DNA of 27,051 bases from a virus: positions 1 to 27,051 of IMG/VR virus record IMGVR_UViG_3300009170_000540; one strand, given 5' to 3'. Below are positions 1-6,953 of the stretch, one piece after another. The translations under genes were made by a program, and so were the position numbers. Numbering within the stretch: position 1 is the stretch's first letter; each line of letters starts with the position of its first letter. The notes beneath the pieces were generated by a model. That model made no database searches. It was not told the origin of the DNA and saw only the letters and a list, made by a program, of their open reading frames with translations.

Positions 1-2
1 TG

Positions 3-182
3 ATGAGTACTGATTCATTGTTGGCAATGCACAATTTAATTAAGAATTTACTGAGACATGCTTCAGACAATGCAGAAGCTCCTATAATAAACGAAGAGGC
101 AGGTAGACCGGAATACTTCTCAGAAGCTGAATGGAAATACCTTTGTTTCGCTTGGAAGGAGATCTTAGAAGAAGATGAGTAA
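3..182 (+). CDS. Small hypothetical protein, 59 aa
   Basis: A complete short reading frame starting at ATG 3 and ending TAA 180-182. Its ATG overlaps a TGA at 1-3 that is probably the stop of a gene outside the window, and its end overlaps the DNA polymerase start by 8 bases, so it fits the coupled-operon pattern of the region. The product is acidic, with Trp-rich C-terminal residues (AEWKYLCFAWKEILEEDE). I do not recognise the family. Its ribosome binding site lies outside the window. Confidence 0.6.
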   Translation: MSTDSLLAMHNLIKNLLRHASDNAEAPIINEEAGRPEYFSEAEWKYLCFAWKEILEEDE

Positions 183-2055
183 ATGGCTATTTGATATCGA
201 AGCAAATGAGTTGCTCTTGAAAGCAACAAAAATGTGGGTTATTGTAGGTTATAATTTTACCACTAAAACTTATTCTCATTGGCTTGGTGATGACCCTTCT
301 TGGAAAGATACTTTCAACAATGCAACACATCTTATTGGTCATAATATCTGTGATTATGACATTCCGCTTTTATGGAAACTTTATGGATGGAAACCTCCTA
401 AGAAATGTAAGCTTCAAGATACTCTATTAATGTCTCAAACTTTGAATTATAAAAGATTTGGAGCGGAAGGTCATAGCCTCGAAGTATGGGGTAAACACTT
501 AGGTTTCCCAAAAATCGAAATTAATGATCCTTTATTCTTTACCAAGTATAGTCCAGAGATGCTTGTCTACTGTAAGAACGACGTTGAGCTTAATTTAAAG
601 ATTTATGATGTTCTTCTTGAAGAATATAAAGAGACAGTAAAAAAGAATCCTCAATTTGATGTGTATCTTCGCTCAGAGCATGCTGCAGCAAAGTGGGGAG
701 CAACAGCAAAACTACATGGCTGGCCTTTTGACAAAGAAAATGCTTACGCTCTATTCGATACGTTTACAGTAGAAATGGAACACGCACATCAACAGCTAGA
801 GGGTAAACTTGGCTATACCTGTGAACCTGTAGATAAAAAGAAAGGTATTGTAGAAGTCAAAAGTCCTAAATGGGTCAAGTCCGGTGCTTATGATAGACAT
901 ACTGCTAATTGGTTTGATGTAGATCCATTCTCAGGATATGAAGGTGAAGAACGTCCTATTGCTGGTGATTATTGTAGAGTACAAATAAGACCACTCAGTC
1001 TAGATTCTGTAAATGATGTTAAAGTGTTTCTATTTAGAAATGGTTGGGTACCCACTACTTGGAACTATAAGAAAGACGAAAAGGGTAAGAGAACTCGGGA
1101 GAGATCATCACCAAAGATCACTGAAGATAGCTTAGAATTTCTTGGAGGTGATGGTAAACTTTTCACCGAGTTTATGTCTACTAAGGCTAGATACGGTATT
1201 CTTAAGACGTGGTTAGAGAATATAGATGAAGATGATTATCTGCACGGTAATATGATGACTATCGGTACTCCTAGTATGCGTGCTACTCACTCTATTATTG
1301 TAAATGTGCCTGCTGTAGATAAGCCTTGGGGAAAAGAAATGCGAGCTCTTTTTAAATGTAAACCAGGCTGGAAGGTTATTGGTTGTGATTCTAGTGGTAA
1401 TCAAGCACGTGGTTTAGCACATTATTTAGGTGATAAAAGTTATATTAACACCTTGTTGCATGGTGACATCCATCAGTATAATGCAGATAAGCTAACAAGC
1501 ATTCTCAAGATAATGGGAATTAAGCATGTTGTCCCAAGACCTAATGCTAAACGTATCTTATATGCTTTTCTATTTGGTGCTTCAGGTGGCAAGCTTTGGA
1601 GTTATATTTTCGGGACTATTGATGAAGAAAAAGGAAGCATGCTAAAGAAAGAATTTATTAAAGCTGTTCCTGGATTTAAAGATCTTTTAGACAAGCTGGA
1701 GAAAATTTATGCTAGTACTAAGAAGTACGGGGACGGATATATTTATTCTATTGCTGGCAACCGTCTATATGTGGATAGTTTCCATAAGCTCCTCGTATAC
1801 CTTCTACAAGGAGCTGAAAAGGCAACTTGCTCAACAGCTCTCATGCTTACTGTCGAACGTCTTGAAGATGAGAATATTCCGTATATTCCACTTATTTATT
1901 ATCATGATGAAATCGATTTTATGGTGCCTGAAGAATATTCTGAAAGAGCTGCAGCCATTGGTAAACAAGCGTTCCATGACGGTCCTTTGTTGTATGGCAT
2001 TAGTATAATGGAAGGTGGAGCTAAAATAGGAGATAACTGGCGTGATGTTCATTAA
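175..2055 (+). CDS. Family A DNA polymerase with 3'-5' exonuclease
   Basis: Replicative DNA polymerase of the Pol I/T7 gp5 type, 626 aa. The N-terminal proofreading domain has all three exonuclease motifs: D7-x-E9 (FDIEA), N57...D62 (HNICDYD) and Y132-x3-D136 (YCKND). The polymerase domain has motif A at D405 (CDSSGNQAR), motif B with R455, K459 and Y463 (RPNAKRILYAFLFG), and motif C at H577-D578-E579 (YYHDEIDF). In motif A the position matching T7 Glu480 / E. coli Glu710, the ribose steric gate, is Gln410. It is upstream of the exonuclease, primase-helicase and ligase genes, as expected for a T7-like replisome. No separate thioredoxin-binding loop is obvious. The ATG start overlaps the previous gene. 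Confidence 0.96.
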   Translation: MSKWLFDIEANELLLKATKMWVIVGYNFTTKTYSHWLGDDPSWKDTFNNATHLIGHNICDYDIPLLWKLYGWKPPKKCKLQDTLLMSQTLNYKRFGAEGHSLEVWGKHLGFPKIEINDPLFFTKYSPEMLVYCKNDVELNLKIYDVLLEEYKETVKKNPQFDVYLRSEHAAAKWGATAKLHGWPFDKENAYALFDTFTVEMEHAHQQLEGKLGYTCEPVDKKKGIVEVKSPKWVKSGAYDRHTANWFDVDPFSGYEGEERPIAGDYCRVQIRPLSLDSVNDVKVFLFRNGWVPTTWNYKKDEKGKRTRERSSPKITEDSLEFLGGDGKLFTEFMSTKARYGILKTWLENIDEDDYLHGNMMTIGTPSMRATHSIIVNVPAVDKPWGKEMRALFKCKPGWKVIGCDSSGNQARGLAHYLGDKSYINTLLHGDIHQYNADKLTSILKIMGIKHVVPRPNAKRILYAFLFGASGGKLWSYIFGTIDEEKGSMLKKEFIKAVPGFKDLLDKLEKIYASTKKYGDGYIYSIAGNRLYVDSFHKLLVYLLQGAEKATCSTALMLTVERLEDENIPYIPLIYYHDEIDFMVPEEYSERAAAIGKQAFHDGPLLYGISIMEGGAKIGDNWRDVH

Positions 2056-2254
2056 ATTTGAAAGAGTAAAAACAATCGTAAGTAACTACGATTGTTATAT
2101 CATATACGGTATTGCTAAAGATTTTCCAAGAAACAGTCGAACACAACTTCACATAACTACGTTTAAAGACGTTTCCGACAAAGCATGGGAATTTATCTTA
2201 AAAAATGAAGGTAACGAGGAATTGATTAATGCAACTAATCAAAAAATTCGGTGA
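2045..2254 (+). CDS. Small hypothetical protein, 69 aa
   Basis: Overlaps the end of the polymerase gene by 11 bases. AGGAG at 2028-2032 serves this start; a GTG at 2042 just before the ATG is also possible. The product is a small soluble protein beginning MFIKFERVKTIVSNYD. Its C-terminal half (KDVSDKAWEFILKNEG) resembles the matching part of the next gene (SSDVAMAKAAWQFITRWN), so the two may be diverged tandem duplicates. Function unknown. Confidence 0.7.
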   Translation: MFIKFERVKTIVSNYDCYIIYGIAKDFPRNSRTQLHITTFKDVSDKAWEFILKNEGNEELINATNQKIR

Positions 2255-2257
2255 CAA

Positions 2258-2470
2258 ATGAAATATAATGAGTATGTTTTCACAGAAAATTTTGAGCAAG
2301 GAGCATCGTGGCTAGTCTATAGAATAATTGGACGTAATTCTGTTTCCGAAGATATCGTTTATGAATCCTCTGATGTGGCTATGGCAAAAGCAGCCTGGCA
2401 ATTTATCACTAGATGGAATACCTCTGAGCGTATTATTGCAGTATTTAAAGTACCAAATGAAAATCCTTAA
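2258..2470 (+). CDS. Small hypothetical protein, 70 aa
   Basis: Starts at ATG 2258, three bases after the stop of the preceding gene, and overlaps the next start (2457) by 14 bases. The pattern of a short N-terminal strand region followed by an AWQFI helix matches the upstream neighbour, suggesting a diverged duplication. No motif identifies a function. Confidence 0.7.
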   Translation: MKYNEYVFTENFEQGASWLVYRIIGRNSVSEDIVYESSDVAMAKAAWQFITRWNTSERIIAVFKVPNENP

Positions 2471-2624
2471 ACGAATCTTGTGTTTCTTTGAAATACACTG
2501 GTCTGGAACTACAGACGGTGGTATGATGGGAGATGCCAAGAAGTGTGACATTTGCGGCAAAGACTGGTATGGTCTAGGTTGGATTATCTTTGGGAGGAAG
2601 AATGGCAATAGAAGACTACTGTGA
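2457..2624 (+). CDS. Small CxxC protein, 55 aa
   Basis: Begins MKILKRILCFFEIHWSG and contains one Cys pair, CDICGKDWYGLGW, typical of half a zinc ribbon. The ATG at 2457 lies inside the end of the previous gene and the stop lies inside the next, matching local translational coupling. A longer frame upstream of this ATG is only a shadow of the previous gene. Function unknown; a nucleic-acid or protein-binding zinc knuckle is inference. Confidence 0.6.
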   Translation: MKILKRILCFFEIHWSGTTDGGMMGDAKKCDICGKDWYGLGWIIFGRKNGNRRLL

Positions 2625-2796
2625 TTTTTATTGGCCTGAAGATGAATACGATGATGTTGTCTGTAAATACTGTAAGAGAGGTGGCTTTACATGGGATCAA
2701 ACAGAAAAGGGCTGGAGACTTATAACAATCACTGGACGTATTCATTCATGCAAAGCTTATCTATGTGATGAATTCAAGAAGGAGAATACTGAATGA
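2602..2796 (+). CDS. Small zinc-ribbon-like phage protein, 64 aa
   Basis: The ATG at 2602 is preceded by GGGAGG at 2592-2597; a TTG at 2590 is in frame but lies before that site. The sequence shows CKYC followed about 25 residues later by HSC in the context GGFTWDQTEKGWRL...GRIHSC. This C-x2-C ... W..T..GWRL ... H-x-C pattern recurs in small phage proteins and probably binds zinc. Four acidic residues sit near the N-terminus (WPEDEYDD). Partner and role are unknown. Confidence 0.7.
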   Translation: MAIEDYCDFYWPEDEYDDVVCKYCKRGGFTWDQTEKGWRLITITGRIHSCKAYLCDEFKKENTE

Positions 2797-3137
2797 GTAA
2801 ACTTGTACAAGCAATTCGCAATACCAATCTTGAAGTACACAAAGCTGATTGTATGCCTCTTGCTACAATTACAAGAGATCTTAATGAGCAACCTGTAAGG
2901 GGTTTCGATTATCTTACTAAGTATAGAATCCATGTGGCAATCGCAAATGAAGTTTATATAAGACATCAAAGTGAATTGCCATTAGCAATTGAAGTTAGTA
3001 CAAGAGCAATTATCGAAGAAGTCTTTGGAGAGTTCCGTAGATATCATAGAGATCTCGAGTGTGCACTTTGGGATCGTAATTTTGATCTAGCAAGAAATAT
3101 TTTGAAAGATATGGAAAATCAAATGTACGGGTATTGA
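2793..3137 (+). CDS. Hypothetical protein, 114 aa
   Basis: Overlaps the previous stop by four bases (ATGA). The product is mixed alpha/beta by composition, with a charged helical C-terminal half (IIEEVFGEFRRYHRDLECAL, then a helix ending in KDMENQMYGY). No signal peptide, membrane segment or catalytic motif is visible. It sits between the zinc protein and the exonuclease in the replication operon. Confidence 0.75.
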   Translation: MSKLVQAIRNTNLEVHKADCMPLATITRDLNEQPVRGFDYLTKYRIHVAIANEVYIRHQSELPLAIEVSTRAIIEEVFGEFRRYHRDLECALWDRNFDLARNILKDMENQMYGY

Positions 3138-3144
3138 GGTAAAT

Positions 3145-3378
3145 ATGAACAAACGCTTATACGTTTTTGCAGAAAATTCTGAAATAGCTTTTCAATATAT
3201 GAAGGCTTTGAATTATTCTCCAGTACAGTACAGAATTATTAGAGGCGTAGAAGACGTATTATGCGTTGATGCCGAGTACGATCAGATTCGTACAGTTGGT
3301 GATTATTGGAAAAACAAAGAAGTTTCGTTTGCTTATGATGAGCTTCTTTTTAAGATCAAAAGGAAAAATATGTGCTAG
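3145..3378 (+). CDS. Hypothetical protein, 77 aa
   Basis: ATG 3145 follows GAGG at 3136-3139. The product starts MNKRLYVFAENSEIAFQYMK and ends in a basic tail (KIKRKNMC). The stop overlaps the GTG start of the exonuclease by 7 bases. No recognisable domain; it is conserved in position with replication genes here only by inference. Confidence 0.7.
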   Translation: MNKRLYVFAENSEIAFQYMKALNYSPVQYRIIRGVEDVLCVDAEYDQIRTVGDYWKNKEVSFAYDELLFKIKRKNMC

Positions 3379-4226
3379 CAATAATCGACGGTGATGTATT
3401 AGCTTATCATGCATGTGCGCCGAGATGGATGAAAAAAGCTAAAATTGAGGAAGGTATTTCTTATATCAAGCTAGACGAAAACGGTAAAAGAATTCCTCTT
3501 GAATTTACTAAAGAAGAAGATAGATACTATTTAGAAGAGTCTTGGGACAATTTCAAGAAAAAGTTACAAGAGTTGCTAGATGAAGTTTTTTGTGAAGAAT
3601 ATTTGATGGCCGTAAAAGGAGAGAATAACTATCGTAATTTAATTATGCCTTCTTATAAAATGAATCGTCACACTGATCCGAATAAACAAAATAGATTTGT
3701 CCCTACATTACGAAAATTAGCAATTGCAGAAGATCTAGCTGTAGCGGCAGATGGGATGGAAGCAGATGATCTTATAAGAATTTGGGCAGAAGAAGCAAGA
3801 GCCAAAGATATTGATTACGTTATTTGTAGTATTGACAAAGATCTTAAGTGTATTCCTGGCCAACATTACTCAATGAAGGTAAAGAAGTTATTTACAGTAA
3901 GTGAAAAAGAGGCCATCAGACATTATTACTGCCAATTGTTGAAAGGTGATCCTACTGATAATGTCCTTGGAGTGCCGCGTGTCGGCGAGGTCAAGGCCGA
4001 GAGAATTTTAAATCTTTGTAAAGATGAAGAAGAATATCAAGAAGCTGTCGTAGAACAGTATATGTTAGCGTATGGTGACGGCTGGTATGAACAACTGCTT
4101 GTAAACGGCAGAATGATTCATCTTATGAAACATACTAATGATTTTTTCAATCCAGCAGTTTGGCCAGTTGTTAGAGAACTGAGAAAGGAGCATTTGTCAA
4201 CTATCGGAAAAGAAAATGAAATTTGA
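3372..4226 (+). CDS. FEN-type 5'-3' exonuclease (T7 gp6-like)
   Basis: A 284-aa member of the 5'-nuclease (FEN/Pol I N-domain) family that removes RNA primers and degrades DNA 5' ends in phage replication. Metal-binding acidic clusters are visible in order: IIDGDVLAY (D6, D8), MEADDLIRIWA and CSIDKDLK. The helix-three-turn-helix DNA-binding segment follows as KGDPTDNVLGVPRVGEVKAERIL. The start is GTG 3372, inside the end of the previous gene, with AGG at 3361-3363 upstream; no earlier start keeps the first Asp motif at the N-terminus. It lies between the polymerase and primase-helicase genes, the usual T7-like company. Confidence 0.93.
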   Translation: MLAIIDGDVLAYHACAPRWMKKAKIEEGISYIKLDENGKRIPLEFTKEEDRYYLEESWDNFKKKLQELLDEVFCEEYLMAVKGENNYRNLIMPSYKMNRHTDPNKQNRFVPTLRKLAIAEDLAVAADGMEADDLIRIWAEEARAKDIDYVICSIDKDLKCIPGQHYSMKVKKLFTVSEKEAIRHYYCQLLKGDPTDNVLGVPRVGEVKAERILNLCKDEEEYQEAVVEQYMLAYGDGWYEQLLVNGRMIHLMKHTNDFFNPAVWPVVRELRKEHLSTIGKENEI

Positions 4227-4704
4227 GGGTGAATTACCATCTGTACCAAATAACATTATAAAATGGAAGAAATTTGATAATGGCCATTGGCGTTTTTGTG
4301 AACAGATGGGTACGAAAGAATATGTTGGTTTTATTTATGTGATTAGAGATAATTACTTAGCACGCTTTTATTTAGGTAAGAAGCTTTACAGAGGGATGGG
4401 CGTTGCAAATAAAGGAAAAGAGTCTAGCTGGAGGAAATATCTTTCCTCCTCGAAAGCTTTAGAAGTAATGTTTAAAGAGAGACCAATGGAGGAATTTGAT
4501 TTCATTTGTCTAGAACAATATAAGACAAAAGGAACATTATCATATTCTGAAACCTGGTCTCTATGTTTTGTTGAAGCACCTACAAATAAGACGTGGTATA
4601 ATACTTTGATAGAAAAAGTTTCTTGGCCTGTAAAGGAGCCTATTACTGTTAGGCATAAAGAACGTCTTGAAAAAGTAATTAAGATGGAGCCGTTTAATGA
4701 ATAA
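4216..4704 (+). CDS. GIY-YIG-like phage endonuclease
   Basis: A 162-aa protein whose core fits the GIY-YIG nuclease pattern as found in many phage replication regions. GFIYVI (residues 38-43) matches GIY, and FYLGKK (51-56) matches YIG. W72 and Y75 with SSS 77-79 fit the W..Y..SS step. The LSYSETWSL segment carries the expected catalytic Glu (E112), and WYN (127-129) fits the end of the domain. Such proteins are either free-standing homing-type nucleases or enzymes that act on host or recombining DNA; which applies here is not visible. It overlaps the exonuclease by 11 bases. Confidence 0.75.
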   Translation: MKFEGELPSVPNNIIKWKKFDNGHWRFCEQMGTKEYVGFIYVIRDNYLARFYLGKKLYRGMGVANKGKESSWRKYLSSSKALEVMFKERPMEEFDFICLEQYKTKGTLSYSETWSLCFVEAPTNKTWYNTLIEKVSWPVKEPITVRHKERLEKVIKMEPFNE

Positions 4705-4867
4705 AATAAATTTGATCCGTAAATACGATCAATACATGGAGCTAGCGGGAATGGCTCGAAAAGACCGTGATTATACAGATGAATTACGCTGGTATGATAA
4801 AGCAAGAGAGATTTTGGACAAAATTAAGGAAATAGAAAACACAGAGCTAGGAAAACAAAATGCGTGA
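4697..4867 (+). CDS. Small helical protein, 56 aa
   Basis: ATG 4697 overlaps the end of the GIY-YIG gene by 8 bases; stop TGA 4865-4867. The sequence is charged and helical (MNKINLIRKYDQYMELAGMA, then RWYDKAREILDKIKEIEN), likely a helical hairpin or short coiled coil. A similar helix pair is common in small phage proteins, but I cannot assign a function. Confidence 0.6.
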   Translation: MNKINLIRKYDQYMELAGMARKDRDYTDELRWYDKAREILDKIKEIENTELGKQNA

Positions 4868-5039
4868 CATACTCATAGTTATTGTTGCCTTAGGAGTGTT
4901 TCTTTGTGTAATATTAGGGATTAGTGAAATTATTTTTGAGGCTAGGGAGATTGGCTGGCATCTTACGTCTTGGCATTATACATCTTTAGTCATATATGGA
5001 GTAGTTTTGCTATCTCTGCTGTATACAAAGAAGAGTTAA
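4860..5039 (+). CDS. Small membrane protein, 59 aa, two TM segments
   Basis: ATG 4860 overlaps the previous stop by 8 bases; stop TAA 5037-5039. Two hydrophobic segments are evident: residues about 4-21 (ILIVIVALGVFLCVILGI) and about 42-55 (SLVIYGVVLLSLLY), with a charged loop between and KKS at the C-terminus. It is expected in the host inner membrane. It is placed directly before the primase-helicase gene, but no link is evident. Confidence 0.65.
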   Translation: MRDILIVIVALGVFLCVILGISEIIFEAREIGWHLTSWHYTSLVIYGVVLLSLLYTKKS

Positions 5040-5040
5040 T

Positions 5041-6687
5041 ATGGGAAAGATCATAATCTACAAACGACCTTGTCTTGATCAAGTGAATTGTAAATCACAT
5101 GATGCAAGACAAGTATATGCAGACGGTACATCGTTTTGCTTTTCATGTGAAACGTTTTTCCCAGCACAAGAAGGAGAAATTGTGGCAGAGTATAAACCTT
5201 CTTCAAATAAAATATCATTTGAAGAAATAGAAGGATTCAGAAGTAAAGGATTAGCTGATAGACAAATTTCTACAAAAGTAATGGAATTCTTTGGTGTAAA
5301 AGTTTCATTTAATCCAGATGGTGAAATGGATGCTCATTACTATCCTTATGAAAAAAATGTTTACAAAGTTAGAAAGCTTCCAAAAGATTTCTATTGGATT
5401 GGTAAATCACATAAATTATTTGGTCAAGAGAAATTTAATGGCAATGGTAAAAAACTTGTAATTACTGAAGGAGAGATTGATGCTTTATCAGTTGCGCAAG
5501 CTTGGTATGAACGCTATAAACAAGTGTATCCTGTTGTGGCGTTGTCATCGGCGTCAGGAACTAAGGCACTTCTTGAAAATAGAGATTGGGTTAGATCCTT
5601 TGAAGAAGTAGTTTTATGTCTTGATGAAGATGAGGCAGGTAAGAAGGCATTAGAAGAAAGTATCAGAATTATTGGTATTGACAAAATAAAGATTGTTAAG
5701 TTACCACTTAAAGATGCTAATAAAGTTCTTGTTGAGCAAGGCTGGAAAAACTTAATCAAATATATTTACGATGCAGCACCTTATACCCCTTCAGGTATTA
5801 TCAGTAAAGAAGATTTATGGAAAGCATTAGAAGCTTTTAATAGTATTCCTGCAACGCCTTATCCTCCGTGTCTAGAAGGTGTCAACGCTAAATTAAAAGG
5901 AATGAGACCTGGTGAGATTACTTTATTCATTTCTGGTACAGGTAGCGGCAAATCGACAATTCTTCGTGAAATAATGCTTCATATCTTAGCCACTACACCC
6001 GACAAAATTGGCATCGTATCACTTGAAGAAAGTCCAGCGGAGACAGCAAGAAAACTCGCTGGAATGGCGATCAATAAGAATCCTGCTAAAGAAGAGATTC
6101 CACTAAACGAACTTAAAATCGGATTTGATCAGGTGTTTGGAGAAGATCGTGTAATTCTACTAGATCACCAAGGTGCAATAGATGACAGTTCAATTATTGA
6201 CAAGTTGGAGTACATGTGCCTTAGTGGTGCTAAGTATCTCTTTATTGATCATATCACTATTCTTGTATCTGAAGGCGCTGGGGATAAGACGGGTAATGAA
6301 GCGCATGATAAAGTAATGAATGATTTACTTAGACTTGTCAAACGTCATCCTGTGTGGATTGGTCTTGTATCACATTTACGTAAAGCAACCAGTGGTGCAA
6401 AAAGCTTTGAAGAGGGAAGACTTCCTTCGATTGATGATATTCGAGGTTCAGGGTCTATTAAGCAAATTTCTTTCGATATTATTTCTTTTGCTAGGAATCT
6501 TACTGCTGATGATGAATACACAAGAAATACTATTTTAATGCAAGTTCTTAAGGCTAGGCAAACCGGTCTCACAGGTAGAGTTAACAATATGAGATATTCT
6601 TATGATACAGGCAGACTGGCCGCTTGTGAGCCAGAAGATGAAAACGATGAGTTTGAAAAGATCGAACCAACTTTGGAGTTTGAATAA
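5041..6687 (+). CDS. Primase-helicase (T7 gp4-like)
   Basis: A 548-aa fusion of DNA primase and replicative helicase. The N-terminal zinc region has C11, C17, C33 and C36. The TOPRIM fold shows ITEGEIDALS (E143) and VLCLDEDEAG (D195, D197). The RecA-like helicase has Walker A at about 298-306 (SGTGSGKST), the VSLEESP segment, the Walker B-like YLFIDHITIL, and HLRK with RGSGSIKQISFD farther on. It unwinds the fork and lays down RNA primers for the family A polymerase. The first Cys pair is spaced CX5C rather than the CX2C of T7 gp4; the second pair keeps CX2C. The C-terminal tail is acidic (EPEDENDEFEKIEPTLEFE), as in T7 gp4, where it contacts the polymerase. Confidence 0.95.
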   Translation: MGKIIIYKRPCLDQVNCKSHDARQVYADGTSFCFSCETFFPAQEGEIVAEYKPSSNKISFEEIEGFRSKGLADRQISTKVMEFFGVKVSFNPDGEMDAHYYPYEKNVYKVRKLPKDFYWIGKSHKLFGQEKFNGNGKKLVITEGEIDALSVAQAWYERYKQVYPVVALSSASGTKALLENRDWVRSFEEVVLCLDEDEAGKKALEESIRIIGIDKIKIVKLPLKDANKVLVEQGWKNLIKYIYDAAPYTPSGIISKEDLWKALEAFNSIPATPYPPCLEGVNAKLKGMRPGEITLFISGTGSGKSTILREIMLHILATTPDKIGIVSLEESPAETARKLAGMAINKNPAKEEIPLNELKIGFDQVFGEDRVILLDHQGAIDDSSIIDKLEYMCLSGAKYLFIDHITILVSEGAGDKTGNEAHDKVMNDLLRLVKRHPVWIGLVSHLRKATSGAKSFEEGRLPSIDDIRGSGSIKQISFDIISFARNLTADDEYTRNTILMQVLKARQTGLTGRVNNMRYSYDTGRLAACEPEDENDEFEKIEPTLEFE

Positions 6688-6953
6688 TGGATGAACAAAA
6701 GAAAGTAAAACATTATGTAGAGTGGAATGAACCATTCTATTATATTGATCCTGATGTGCCTGAAGAATATCTCACACATGTTAATAGAATTTCTAGACTG
6801 CTAATTGAAGATGCACTTACGTTACAAAAAGCCTATGTAAAAGAAAATAATTTACGTAAAAATAGAAATTTTCAATATGCGAATGATGAAGAGGCTTTAG
6901 AAGATTTTATAACAGTGAGATTTGGAAAAATTATTGAGGTACAAGAAGAATGA
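6687..6953 (+). CDS. Hypothetical protein, 88 aa
   Basis: ATG 6687 overlaps the last base of the primase-helicase stop and its own stop overlaps the reductase start by 4 bases. The product has an aromatic N-terminus (HYVEWNEPFYYIDPDVPEEY) and a charged helical remainder. No domain is recognised. The tight coupling suggests co-translation with the primase-helicase and reductase. Confidence 0.7.
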   Translation: MDEQKKVKHYVEWNEPFYYIDPDVPEEYLTHVNRISRLLIEDALTLQKAYVKENNLRKNRNFQYANDEEALEDFITVRFGKIIEVQEE

